Assembly (NCBI GenBank): GCA_038380795.1
Contig: CM076270.1
Location: 16,341,001 to 16,405,000, forward strand
Origin: Pyrocephalus nanus
Taxonomy: Eukaryota > Chordata > Aves > Passeriformes > Tyrannidae
Direction: 5' to 3'
Length of the DNA stretch: 64,000 bases
This document shows, piece after piece, positions 45,370 to 59,300 of this stretch (within the stretch, counting starts at the first letter, position 1; each line of letters starts with the position of its first letter). Made by a program: the position numbers and the translations under genes. The notes below the pieces were generated by a model. It did not search any database. It saw nothing but the letters and a program-made list of their open reading frames with translations, and was not told where the DNA came from.

Positions 45370-48300
45370 GATAAAGAAAAAATATGAATAGCCACTTCCA
45401 GTCATAAATGCTTTATCTGCCTGCCTGGAGGTGGAAGGGTAAGGAAGCTGCATAGGTCAACTTCAACCATGTAATCCCAATCTGTCAAAGCAACGTGCCC
45501 CCAGGCTATAGTTTTTCTCCTGATAAAGAAATTAAAAAAAATTTTAAAAGTCTTTCTAAATCCTTGCTGAATTAATTGAACAGTGTTCACCAGCTTGCAG
45601 GAATGAGAAACACTGTTTTGTTTAAAAGAATTAGTAGCAGCAAATTTGTGGCTGATTTAAGGCATCCTTGTAAGCCAAGCCCATGTATTACACACTCCTC
45701 AAATCATTCGAGAGGGTCCTTATTCCATTCCTCCTGGTTCTCACTGTAAATATTTATCACTGAGACAACCAGTGATTTTGCCTCCCACCAGTGAAATTCA
45801 GATGTGCACCTGCCCTGCCCTCAGTCTGCAGGGACTGAGGGAGGAAGAACCACAGCACTCGGCATCCCCCCTGTGACCACCTAAACCCTCACCTGACAGG
45901 GACACTGAAGGAGACTGCCAGGCAACGGTTTTCTCCACTGAAAATAGACAGTGGATCCTTAAGGAACAGGCCCAGCAAGGACCTACAGGCAAATCGGGTG
46001 TCTCTAATGATAGACAAGCTGAGAATGTGGCAGATGAAAGATTATAAAGAATTTATATTCACGTTATGAAGTCATACTAAATGTTACCTACAAATAACAG
46101 ATGTATGAAAAACTGTTTTCCCCTTCTGCACAGAGAATAACCCTCTGCAACAGTGGGAAACTCTGGGATGCAGAACCTCCAGCCAACCCCATCACCTGGT
46201 TCAGTAAAAGCTGCCTCCAGGCTTATTTACCACCAGTGCACCATCCTTATCATTTTTAAAGCCCAACCTCGGGAAGAGTCCACATACTTCCCTTTTTTTC
46301 CTCTATAGTCAGATTTCTTGCATAACAAACACATTCTCCGTTAGAGATTGGAATTTAATATATGTACAATGATTACTTCCTTTGGTAGCAAATAGCCCTA
46401 ATTTTCCTCAGTCTATTTCCTCTCATCTGGTGCTCATTTAGACTCTTCCTGCATTTCACACACAATAAACTCTTCAGTCCTTTAAAAGTCATAGAAACAG
46501 AAAGAAAATGCCAAACAAACAAATAAACAAAATAAACACGTCTCTTCCTTCCCCTTTGTTTAAAATAAAGCTTGCAACACAAAGCCCCCAAAGCCAAGAA
46601 ACTGAACAGCAAACCCAATCCTCCAGCTCTCAGACTGGGTAAGCCCCTACATCCACGATTTTCTTTGCAAGGAAAGGAGGGGGTGTCAGTGCTTGCCCTG
46701 GGGACTGGCTTTGTTTTGCATAGTTGTGTTTGTTTTGCTTGATGGTTTCTGCATTTGGGACTTGGCTGTATTAAGAGATAGGATGTTTGGAAAGGGAACA
46801 ACCAACCCTTACATAGGCTCTGCTCACCCTCCAGATCCTCACTCAAGGACTTGTCCCAGGGTCTGATTTCCCCGTGGGCCATTCCTAGTGCAGTGGTGCC
46901 TGGGCTATGCTGTTGACAGCCCACTGAGAGTCAGCCCCGAACAACCCTCAGGCTGCTCCAGGAGTCAGAGGCAGGGGACAAGAGCCACACCTCTCTTTTC
47001 CCCCATGTGTTTCATACAACGTGGAGGATTTTGAACGCTTTGCAATCCTGGTGAGGTAGCTTTTCATCACACCATGATGGTCACACTGCAAGTGCCAGCC
47101 CGGGATGTGGAGCTCCTGTGTGTGCGTATCTGTGTGCACCAAATGCCACATCTGTGTGCAAGGACACTAGAAACCCTAACAGAGACTGACGGTGAAGGAA
47201 GAGACAAAAGACCAACCAGCAGCTCAGGCATTTCACAATGAACACCCACCTCCCCATCCACTTAAAAACAATTTTAAACAAAAGCTCCCTTTTGGTGTTC
47301 ACAAGACATGCATGGGCTGAGTCACAGCTTAAAAACACCAGAGTAAAAAAATCTGCAAGGGCCTTTTCCAGCCTGGTGGTGAAGAGACCTGCAGATGTGA
47401 AACCAAGGAAGAGGTCAATCTGTGTGCTTGATCCAGTCATCCCACAGCACTCCAGCCTTGGTTTTGGAATCTGTAGCAGTGGTAATGCTGTGTGTCTGCA
47501 CACACGGTGGCTGTAGCGCAGTGTGAGGTGTCTCTATTTAAAGCTGACCTACAAAGAAAGGTAGGTCTGCAAAGCAATAGTTAGAATTGTATTGCATATA
47601 TATTCCTGCTACACAGATATTCCTTCTGAGTTATACTGGCAAAGGCAGCAGAGCTGGAGTGGAGGCACAAAGGATGTAACTCAGCCACAAGGGCAGATGG
47701 GTGAAACGTGGTTTGTCAGAAAGCTGGGAGGGATCATGGAGCCTTGGTGCCCACCGTGGGAATGGCAGTATGGGGGCAGGCTATTCCACACTGACTGGAT
47801 ATATATGGTAATACCAGGGAACATTTTATGTCTGGAATCAAATGCATCAAGGTAGGTGTGGCTCATTCCCTTGAAGCCATCAGAAATGGGCTCTTTCCAG
47901 GACCACTATTTCCATGAATGAAATGAGGGTGCACTTTTATCTCAATGCCAATGTTGTGCAGTGCTGATACTCACTGTGTTCATCCCACACTGTTACACAC
48001 TCAGTCCCAGTTCAGACTTGTTAGCAATGGACTACTAATAGGCTTTTACCCAGGAAACAAGTGTGGTCCTATCACCCTCGCGTCTCGTACATCCTCTTTT
48101 ATATCCAATTAACAGAACAGAAACAGACTATGAGTTTTCACAGCATCTCTGCTTTTCATAAAAATTGCACTGCTGTGTAAGCACAAGAATTTCCTGTTGA
48201 ACTGTCTCCTTGCAAACAAGTTAATCTAAAAAAAGATACATGGCATGCTCTGAACCTTAGGAGTGAACTGCCAGTTCATTTTTCAAAATGACAGATGTGA

Positions 48301-51300
48301 TGAAAATTGGCCAAAGGCTTGGAAAAAAAAAAGTGGGGGTCAGGGTGAGGGGAGCAGATGCGGGCGGAGAGGAAGGCATTCCAAAGCCCTCTGGAGCCTT
48401 GGACTCCTCTAGGACCCATTAAAAGCTTATGTTACTTGCACCATTTATAAACAAGCGCTTTCTTTTGCCATCATAACCTTCCTCGTATCAAGAGCTTAGG
48501 AAGTGTTGACTGCTGTCCTCTACTGAAGCAAGGCACCAAAAATGATGGCAAGTTACAAATCAAATGCCTTTGATTTATTACCTTTCCCAAGTTACAGGAG
48601 GTTTGTTGTGATTCCTAAGTGACCTCGGTAAACTGCCTAATCAATAGCACATCGGAATGCTGACAGACGGCAATGGAAAGTTTCGGTGCCAGAAGGATTA
48701 CATCAGTGCTGGCAGTGGACACACAGCAGAGAGGTGGACTGCAACTCCTGCCTCTCCTTTGCCTTCTCTTGCTTTTATTATTGCCCCTGCTGTCACCGAG
48801 GTAGGAAATTTCAGGAAGGAAAAACACGGCTGTTCTCCATAAGAAAAATTTTCACTCTCTTCACGTATTGGTTCTATCACAGAGACTTTCACTTGTATTG
48901 ATTTTGGCATTACACAAAATACAGATTTCAGTAACACATTACACTCACATTTACTCTAAAATATTTGCTAGAAGGATACTGTATCCCTTTTTTTTTTTTT
49001 CCAGTTTCTCCCTGTATGTGGCCACATTAGAACCAACCCCTCAAGAGTAATGAGATATTTGCAACGAGACACTGAACTTTTCATCCCTGTGTCAGTGTCC
49101 CACTGGACATGCAGCATAGGATATCAGTTTTACCCCTACCACTAGGCAAGTGGAAAGCATTTGGGATCTCATTCCAGCTCCACTGGAAGTGGTGTCCCCT
49201 GATACACTAGCAGTGCAGGCTGCCATGTCACGGAGCCTTCCCCACGGCACTGGGGCTGAGCTGCACTGGTTCTGCACAGAAATCTGCACAGCTTCCTGCG
49301 TCTCTGCCCTGGGAAGAGAGAGATTGCCAGGCATTTAGCCTGCCCAGGTGTCAAGATGGATCCAATTAATAAAACAAGTGAATATTTAAACTAATAAAGC
49401 AGGATTTCTGCGTCTCATCCCTGCGCACTTCAGGATGCAGAAGAAAGAATGATCGGAATATTGCCACATGGAAAAAAGAAAACCAGAAGCAAGTTGATAT
49501 AGTACAAAGACAATGCAGAAGTAACTATGCAATATGTAAAGATATTTATTTGAAACAACTGTAAATAAAATAGATAGGCTGGAATTTGCATTTTCTTTTG
49601 AACTGTAAGTCAGCTTCTCTTTGTGAATCAAAGAAGCTCCTCTGGTTGTGAGATTCAAAAAAAGATTCAAGGAAAATGTAACAGCATGATGGACAGGAAA
49701 TACGGCTCCTTGAAGAAGATTAAATTATAAAGAAACCATACAGGAAGATTAAGGAAGCAGGAATAGTCAGAGGAGCAGATATTGATCGCTTATGCAGGAC
49801 AATTGAATTCCTTGGCAAAGGAGGCAATATTTGTGTCAGACAGCTGCACCTGCAACACTGCACTCCTGAGCTGCTCACTGATCAATCTCGTTCCAATCAA
49901 AAACTGATGGATGGCTACTTTTATTGATCTGAGTGGGAAGACTCTGCAAACAGGATCGAGATGCACAGAATTTTTAAACTGGACTGACATGTCCTGGATG
50001 TACAATGGACAAACATTACAACTTTCAGCCAGCCAGTGAACATCGAGAACCAAGACATTCCAGGGAAGAAAAACACGGGCAGCAGCTTGACCCATTCCTG
50101 GAAGCAGGTACAGTGCAAGGACTGGTTTCCAAAGAGCTCTGCAAGCCACAAGGGGCTGTCAGCAAAAGGGAACTGTGACAGCCCAGCAAAGCAATCAGAG
50201 TGAGCTACACACTGCCACACACACCATGGCATCAGGGAGGGGACCGGCCCTAATTCCATTTTTCCAGTTCCTTTTTAAAATCAGAGCCGGAAGAGGTTCC
50301 CACACTGCTGCTTTTCTTGCAAACAGTCATATTAGTGGCTTACAAAGAATACCAGAACTCCCTCTCCTCAGTTAACTGAGTCTCCCTTGCTCAGGAACAG
50401 CAGATGCTGTCAAGCAGCAAAAGATAATCCTCACGAAAGCAGAGCTACTAATCAGTCACTTCTACATTTAAGATCACTTGGAGTTGCCACTGCCTTATAC
50501 TGTTTTTCTAATTAATTGCACTGGAATGCACTTAAGCAAGCCCCAGATCAAAGAATCATCTGCAGAGATTGAAATAAATCCTGTCTGTGTTGCTAATGCC
50601 TTGGAAATGGATGACTTCCTAAGCCTTCAAAATCCTGAGTACCATGGTTTAAAACTCCAGATACTGTGAGATGCTTTCAAAGGAACAGATTTAAGAATGA
50701 AAAGGAAAAAGCTCCCTTCATTTGCTTGTAAGACAATTAAACAAAGGCAACTGTTCAACTAATTTACTGTGAAGTTTGTGTATCTAAAGTTTCTTATTCT
50801 TCACTTTTTTATCACCAGAAATCACAGTTCAGGAATGTCAATTTTCAGTACAGCAAAATTTTATCATCTTTACAGATTTTTTTAATTTGCTTTTATGAAG
50901 GGTTGAAATCTTTTCAAAATAATGATAAATAAAAATGACTGGGGCTGAATGTGTTACCAGTTGGTGCAATAAATCACTGTCTCTTCCTGTATGAGTCTCT
51001 CTTTCACGGTCTAGAATATCATCAAAACGCTTTGATTGATTTACAATTTAGTAATCCAGCCATCATCATCCATAATTCTACAATAAACCACGCCACTTAA
51101 TGTAGCTGTTACAGATGTTCAGAAGTTCATTCCCTGCCTTTTAGGAGGAGATATTGACACAGCAGCTGCAGACACCAGGATTAGCTGGGGAAGAAAAATT
51201 TGTTTTCAGCACAGGAAAACATCCCATTTTCCTCTAACAGTGCCCTGTCTCTAAAGCCGAAAGACACACTGCTAACCTTGGTACATCCAGGTTCAATCAT

Positions 51301-52590
51301 TACACACCCAATACCTGGATGCACTTGCACACCCCCTGCCAGGAGTAACAAGATGCATGGCTTCTGTCCAAAACACATCATTTGCTGGGAAATCAAGGCT
51401 TTACTGAAAGTTGTGTGCAACAAATCCATCAAAGGGTATGCAGTGAACAGAGCAACTGATCTCAGGCCATCAAGAACTCCACTGCAGCCCTAAGGAAGGA
51501 AGTTTGCTGGGAGTTTGCTCTTAAAACCACCACAAGAGCCGGGCTGAGCAGAAGGGGCTGCAGCCCAATGAAGAGGGGGCTGCTCATTATGCTGTTTCTG
51601 TAACCAACACCAGCCCTTCCCCACAGCACAAGAGGAGACTTCATGGGCATCACTGTTCATTTTTTTCCACAAATTATTGATCTGAAAACAGTTGGTTTAT
51701 TTTCAGTTTCAACTTCTTTTGCTTGAGCCTGAAAACATCCCAGCATGAGCTGCCTGCAATTAACACTTTGGTTAAAACTGTTTCCTAAAAAGCAGGAGAA
51801 TGTGCAACATGCACAGTACGAGGGGTGGATATTTTATTCCAAACAGCACGAGTACTCCCTGCCAGCCTCAGCAGCCACTGTTCATTTAAAGCAGACATAC
51901 AGACATATCCAACAGGAATTGTCAAAGTGATGGTCTAGCTCACAGAAACAATTTCTCTCCTAAGTGAATCACCATGTTGAGGAATCTAACAAAGACTGCA
52001 AAATTCATTAGCTGAGCAGTGCTGGAAAGGGCTGCTCCAAATCCATCACTGATCCCTGCTGGCCAGCCAGCATCCTGTCTCTGGGAGTGACCTGTACCTG
52101 GCACTGCCGAGAGAGGTGCAAAGCTATTTCTAATTACAGGAATCCTCTTGTTTCCTCTCAGCATCACTGGCAGGAAGCACAAATCAGACTTGTGGTTTGG
52201 GTGTTCAGAGAGACATTTGAGTCTTCAAAACTTCAACAGCTGCAGGACTTCTCTGCTGGGTGATTCCTCAGACCTGTGCACTGAGAGAGTTATGAAACAC
52301 CAAGTAGATATTTCACAGGGGCAGCTCCCCTGCACTGTGAAGAAGGGATATCACATCCTCACAAATCTTGGGTTCTTCTGCCTCTAAGGGTGGTTAATGG
52401 GGTTCCTTGCCCTGTGGTTAGCAGGAATTCTTATGACTCCCAGAAAAGCAGCAATGTGTTGAATATGCCTTTGAAAAGCTGCTTTTTGATTAATAAATCC
52501 TTGAAAGACTTTCAATACAGGCAAATGTTATTCTCTCGTCTACCATGGGAGGTGCCCCAACTGGCCAAAAGGTAGCCAAGCTCTTCTGCA
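45370..52590 (-). other. HS6ST1: HS6ST1 intron, no exon seen
   Basis: Long open frames on the minus strand at 46373-46924 (183 codons) and 47081-47503 (140 codons) lack recognisable domains and conserved splice context. A T-run of 13 is near 48,990. I see no mobile element end, RNA gene or coding block. Confidence 0.6.
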
Positions 52591-52593
52591 GCT

Positions 52594-52705
52594 AATTAAT
52601 AAGTCTAATTATAACAAAAAATAGAATAATATAAAATATTAAAAATAAATAATAAATAACAAAACACAATAGACTAATAATTATAATAACAATGATAATA
52701 AATCT
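52594..52705. repeat. AT-rich low-complexity tract
   Basis: About 110 bp almost entirely A and T, made of TAATAA, AAATAATAAATAA and ATAATAATAATA-like words. It separates ordinary intron from the more GC-rich patch that begins near 52,800. Confidence 0.8.
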
Positions 52706-52799
52706 AATGACGTGCTTAAAAGCGTACGTTGCCATTCCATAAAGCACTGCTTTCAACTTAGAAAACCCTTCTGCATCTCTCCAAAGGAAGTACACAGCA

Positions 52800-53300
52800 G
52801 GACTATTCCTGCTAATGTTGCAGCTTGGGAATCCCCCGACATGCCAATGCAGAGGGAATCCCCTGCTGTGCCCACCCTAAGCCCGGCCCTGCTCCCACTA
52901 GATGGCACCTGCCTGCTATGGAATGGCTCTGGCAGGGAGGGACCGCTCCTTATGCCAACGTTTTCCCTCCCTTCTCATGGGATTTGTCCTGCCTTACACA
53001 GTGAGGCCACAAGTGCAATCTCATTTGATTGCCGGGAATTGGTAACTGTGAGTGTTTCCCTCTCCATCGCGGCGCTGGAGGCAGCAATGCCCGTGTGCCA
53101 CTCGGCAGCCTCACCGATGTCACCCAGCCGGGTCCCACCACCAAGGATGAGCCTCCTCCCAAGGCAATTCTCTGCTCACACAGCTTTCCTCCCAGAGCGC
53201 CTGACAGCACCTGCCCAGGGGTATTTACATTTCCAATTGAACAGCTATTCCCTGCTTACACCGGCACTGCCCCCACACTGCCCGCTGGCCTGGGGGTGAT
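52800..53300. other. Mildly GC- and CpG-rich patch in the HS6ST1 intron
   Basis: CpG dinucleotides are more frequent here (about 15 by eye), with CCATCGCGGCGCTGGAGGCA in the middle. A 195-codon plus-strand frame spans 52712-53299, partly because GC-rich DNA has few stops. It has no known domain and is antisense to HS6ST1. It could be an intronic regulatory element or an uncharacterised exon of another transcript. Confidence 0.3.
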
Positions 53301-56300
53301 GTTGCACACACATCCACACAGCACTGGGCTTTGGGTTGGGGCATTACATTCTTTATCTACACAGCCTTTTGCTTAAGTCTCTGCCTCAGGCTTGACTACA
53401 AAACATCACCTCTGAAAAATTTACAAAGGCGTTTTCTCCTTCCTAAGCTTAGGTTACATGGAAGAGTTTGGCTGGCATAGCTGTACTGTGAGAAGTAAAT
53501 AATAAAAGAGTATTTGCCAGCCCAATAGCAATGCCAGCAAAAAAAGCTGGGGGTGGCTATATATGTGGTTGTGGGAATGGGTTATCCTATACAGGGAAAT
53601 GGGTTAAGTTATGGAGCAGAGGAACCTTGCCAGTGTAAGTTCTCTCCCCAAAGGGGTTTACAGCATAGCTCTACTGAAATAACCACAGTTTGATTGCAGG
53701 CATGTGCTTAATCTCCATCAAAATAATTATGACAGAGAAAAAAAGTTCCCTGTGTTTGGTAAATTTTGAAATAAGAATGTGGCAATCCACATCCCTAGAG
53801 CATGCTGTGCTAAATCTCTGCCCAGTGGGATCTGCTGGGCTGGGGCCGTTGGCTCTTTCAGACACACTGGCAGCTGCTGAGCTTCGAGAGGCTTTCGGGC
53901 ACCACCAACCTGGGAGGGATAAGAGCTGGTGATCCTGTCATACGAGGCTCCATATCTCCCAGCCCTGAGTTATTCACTCCCCTGCTTGTTTCTTCATACA
54001 AGAATTTGTCTTTTCTTTGTATATTTTGCCAATGGGAGCTGAAGTGTGGCTGGGACGCTGCAATCCATTTGTTTGAATACACTGTGGGATCTCTATTGCA
54101 TTTTTTCACCCCAAAGAGAGGGTGGATAAAAAAGCAAAAGATTAGGAAAGCTTTTACCATCACAGAACTGTCAGCACTGCTTCCTTTATCTGCTCCATTT
54201 AACCCGAGGACGTTTTTTATTATCAATTAGCTCAAACACAAAAACCTCTCAGTCACCCGCAGGTACTGGGGTTCAAATTCCCCTTGTTGGTCTCTCTGAG
54301 AGGCTGGGCTGATGCTTGTGGTGCATCCTGTTATTCCAGTCAGCCTAGAGACAAGTGCCAGAGCTGACACAAAAGGTATGTATCAGAGACAGAGAAAACC
54401 AAAGGTAAATTCCTCCCACTCCATGCTTGGGCTCAGTGTACCTGTTACTACATGTGTATCCTCCTTATGCCAGACACAGCCAAGGCAGAACAGCTGTAGA
54501 GAGGGATAGAAAGGGGGTGGATAATACAGAAAATTAATAGTGAAAAAATCAGTACAGTAAAGATTCACAGTGTTCACTCTGGGAAGACATGGTGTTCCTT
54601 CTGGAGAATTCCCTGAAGGGAGGAACAGTAGCAATAGATTTGAAAACGAACAAGAAACTAAAAAAAAAATTTAAAAAAATCCAATCACATACTCTGTATC
54701 TCTGTATTTAATAACTAAAAAGACTACCAGATGCAATTACATTCATGATTAAAAGATCTAACAGCAGCGTATTTAAATTCATTAACTTAGTCCACACTTC
54801 CCTACCTCAGGAGACCAGCTGCTCCTGGAATACAGGGCAGCAAAATATAAACTACATCTTGCTTGTATTTGATCAAAACCTTTTCAGAGTTCCAATGATC
54901 CGGCTGTTAACATCTCTTAGGTGATAATTAGGCTCTTGGGGGAGGAAAACATTGTTTGGGAGAGAAAATGCACCGTGGAAACATAAGTAATGGAGCCTTC
55001 TGCCTTCCTGAGGAGTCAGTTATTGCACTGGATAAAAAAGGCAGGCAAGGGCAAAACGAGACCATTTTCAAACAGAGCCTCATTTTGCCTGTGTATGGCA
55101 GCAATCAGCAGATGCTCACCTCTGTGCAAACTGTTTACTTTCGGTTTGGCTCATTTCTTGCAGCATATGTTTTAACCAAGAGACTCCAGCCCTTGCGCAC
55201 TGCGGCTCACGGGCACGGCTCTCCTCTGGAAGACAGACACGGTGTGAGTTTTCCATCAGTGCTTGATAGATGTTTGGTAGCAGGTACCAGCTGGGGCTGA
55301 GCAGGTACTTCTCCCAGTTTCTGTCTTATTAAGCAAGGTCCCTGGGCCACCTTGGCCTCCTGGTCTCTTTGCTTAGGGGACCCTATCATCCAGGACCTCT
55401 GGATGAGGCTTCAGGGCATTTTCAGAGGTGCTGTGAAGAGGCAGAACCTCCCTGTGGGATGAAGTCTGTTATCAGGGACAAAGCACAGTGATATTCTCTG
55501 TCTGTCCCAGGAGAACATTAACAGCAGAGGCACTGACTTATTTCTGTTACTGCCACGGGACCTATCTCCCTCTGATGGGACAGGAAGAGACTTAATTAAA
55601 GATCACTGGGAATTTCTGTTTATTGTTGCATCCGTCAGGTATCTGTCCTTCTCTGTGTGCTGTGCCTGGCTCTGGCCTCCTCCACCCTGCATAGCAAAGC
55701 TCACTTCCTCTGGATAACAACCTTCCTTCTCAAGAGATCTTTTAATAATTCTGACAGTTAGAGTCTCTCCTATCCTTCCTGCACAGTTCCCTGTAATCAA
55801 GCACAAGAAACATCAAAGGACTGAATTGCTCTTTCAGACAGACAGCTGTACCTGTGTCTGAACTGCTGGGCAGAACATTTTCAGGACCCAGTTCAGGATT
55901 TTCCTCTTGTGAGTTAGTTATGATCCACGGCAGAGAGTTCTGAAGTACGGAAGCATCTGCTCTCCCCCCTCTGGGAAGCAGGGAGTGTCTCTGGGAAGTT
56001 GCACTGCTCCTGAAGAGCTGTAATTCAGCTTGAAACCAGCAGATTGAGAGTCCAGCCTTTGGTGCCACGTGAAGGTCAGTTCCTCACTGTCTGCAAACGT
56101 GCTTCAAGTGCCCGGCATCTTCCCACATGGCCAAGGCAGCCCTGATGGCTGCACAGGAGCAGGAACAGTTCCCTGCTCTCTGTGTCTCTGTTCCAATGAA
56201 GTCAGTGGGGATGTGGCTGCACTGGCAGTGTGATGTCCCACTCAACTTTAGTCCTCCTTTCTCACTGCAGGACTGGAGAGATCTGTTTCATTCTGCTTTA

Positions 56301-59300
56301 AAAGCCAACACAAGGCAGCTGACACGCCTTGACAGAAGTCTGAAACCCAAAAATAGTTTCAGGTATCAAAATCACAGCTTCAGAATGTTCCCTGTTTGAG
56401 TGCTAGTCTGGGAATACCTGACAGCTGAGGGTATGGAAGGGAGAGCTCCTGAGAAAGACACTCTGCCATGACTCATCACCATCCCTCTGGTGAACACGGA
56501 CATTGTGACAGGATTTGTCAAAAAACCCTATTAATGTAACCAAAAGCAAGGAGAAAACAGAGGAAAAAAAATAGGGAAAAGGATGGGAAATTGCAAACAC
56601 TCACACCCAACTTTAAATCCTACAGCTGTTTCTAGTAATTCAGCTCCAGACATGTGATTCTGGACATGTTTCTATCTCATGATCTGATTTAAACACAGTT
56701 TCACATCCTCATTCTGATGAGTAGGAACTACATTTCTTCTTGTTATATATGGGAACATGCAACATACACCTTATATTGTGTTTCAAATGCATAGGAGGAT
56801 TCCCCTTAGTGCCATATTTTTGGGACAAGCCTTCATATTGCTCCAAAAGTCAAAAAAGTACATGCTCAAGTCCATTACAACATGAGATCACTTTCCTGAG
56901 TGGGACATGGAATTGAACCTGAGCTGAAGTTACTTACAGCAAAACTCACACATATTCATGCAATACCTGTGTGGTGCATGGAAACTTGAAAATAATGGGA
57001 TCATACTGTGTGAGGAATTTACGTGAAATCATTAATGTTTTCTTCTCTTTCTAGAGTACTCAGTCTCAGAGAAAATGGAGATTATTTACATATAAGGACA
57101 AAATGCCCATTATCAGCATGAACACACAAAAGTTTATGGATGAGACTTCTGATGGCACTTACTGAAATTGGGTGCTGAAGTCCCACCTACAGAGATGTGC
57201 CTTGTTCTCATCCTTGAGGAGCCTGTGAAGGCTGCTGTGAGTCTTAAGATGGGTAACTGAAGATGGTGGATGGTAGATTTATGAATCGCATTCCAATTTT
57301 TTTAACCCAAAGAAGCTTCAATACCTTTTACAACCCTTTCCCTTCATGAGAACGTTAGCAGTTATCCTTGAAGACTGATAGCTCCATCTGTGCTTTTATT
57401 CATCCCCAGTGAATACATGGATTTTCTCTAACCACAGACTTTCATCTGTCTAAGCCTTTAGGAGTATCAAAATATGCTGGGAGAAAATCTCAGAATGATC
57501 CAGATGACGAGGTAGGGAAGACAAGGAAGGAAGACAAGAAAAGACGAGCTTGAGATGAGTGGTGATTACATTTGTTAAGTTAAAATTTGATTAAATTTGT
57601 TAGATTAAATTTGCAAAATTACTTCGAGTATTGAGCAGATCAGCCTTGAGTTCATCATCAGGTCAATCTGGTTGTAAAACAAAGGACTTCCCTTTTGAAG
57701 AGGTGAAACATTTTCTCTTTTAAAACCGGTTTGTGCAGGATGTTCTGGCTGCAAATGACACAACTGGCTTTCTTCTGGGTGAATATTTGGGGTGAGGTTA
57801 GCTGAATGTGTTATCATCCAAAAGCTTTATTTTTAGAACTGTATTTACTATAATCTGAGCTTTCCTTTCTCCTTCTGTGGATAAGGTTTTCACAGGTCTT
57901 AAAAACTGCACTGATTCCAAAGTGAGAAACTCCGATGATGATTTTTTTCAAATGACTACTGCTAATACAGGTGAGCTACAAACACATCTGGCCTTATTGC
58001 AGGCTGAAAGCGGAACACCTCAGAGTTTGATTGTCACTTTAACTGACTGAGAATCAGTAACTCTGACAGAGAACTGCTGTTGTTACCTGTGTTTTTCTGG
58101 GCACCAGTGCTGACCTCTCCATTCCTTCCTGTGCTTGGCCTCTTGCACTCAGCTCAAGCTGCTCCAGCCACTGTTGGTTTGCTGAAATCTTTTTGCCTGA
58201 CTCTTTACATCACAGCTACCACACACTTCTGCCAAATTTTCATTCCATAAGGGCACAATCCAAAGCTCGTTGAACCCAAAGGAAAGATTCGCCCTGGCTC
58301 CTGGAGGTTTTGGAACATATTTCACCTGTCTCTTGCCAAATGCCTTCCTTGAAGGCAAAGCAAACGCTGTGTAACCCTTATGAAAGAGTGACAATTGCTA
58401 AGGCAGGACATGTGAGGAATCACGTGTTTCCTGAGGAGCCACAGGGAGGGCCAGACTGCTGAGGGTCCGTGGGGCTGTGGACATGCTTTTGGAAGGAGGG
58501 ACACCCCTGAGGGACTGTGGCCCATGGAGGACTCCCAGGGCAGGGTTCTCCTGAGGAAATGCAGCCTGCTGGTGATCCATGCCGGGCAGCAGCAGTGACA
58601 AGAGCAGAGCAGAAGAGAAAACCACTAAAAACGGTGGGACAGGGACTGACAGAAACAATTGTACCACTACACGTGGCAACAATCACACTCGATCCTGCCG
58701 TTTGAGCCCAAACCCTAATTTAGAAAAATAATCTCTAGGTAAAGCAGGAACTTGTATCTCCATATTGTTTTGATGCAGGGCCTTTCTCAGAAGGAGACAA
58801 CCAGGACCACAACAGCACTCTGACCTTCCTGCAAAAGGGACAGATACGTTTAACTGAGGATGTGTGGACACTTCCCAAGAAATCTTTGAAAATCACCTGG
58901 AGTTACTTTGCTTTCTGAGCCCTCACCAGTTCCCTTAATCTGTGTCTGCACCATGGGATCCAGGAACTCTTATCTAGGTGGGATAACCAGTTTGTCCAGA
59001 GGTCCAGAAGTGCCCCAGCCACCCCATGCTGTGTTTCAATGGGCTGGAGGAGAGCTGTGGGCTGCTCCAGGCGGTACCTTGTTAGCATGACAGAGGGATT
59101 AGGGTATAAAACACACATACCCCATACTTTAGACACAACCAGAGTGTTAAACATCCTTTGGAAGCACAATTTGAGAAAAAAATTGATTGCCAAGCTTTGT
59201 TCAGGGAGACAAATACTGTTTTCTCCCCAGAATCATGTCTTATTTGCCATCATCACGATGTCAACCTTCTATACCCAGTTTGTCACCTGGGACTCTGGTG

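Noticed and set aside
46373..46924. 183-codon minus-strand frame with a leucine-rich stretch in the HS6ST1 intron
   Set aside because: The hydrophobic part reflects local base composition; no recognised protein and no splice signals in phase.
47081..47503. 140-codon minus-strand frame
   Set aside because: No motif or homology recognised; not part of HS6ST1, whose exon sequence is known from the family.
52800..53300. First coding exon of HS6ST1
   Set aside because: It is not on the right strand in any frame with the membrane anchor or the IQKTGGTTF loop; only GC content suggested it.
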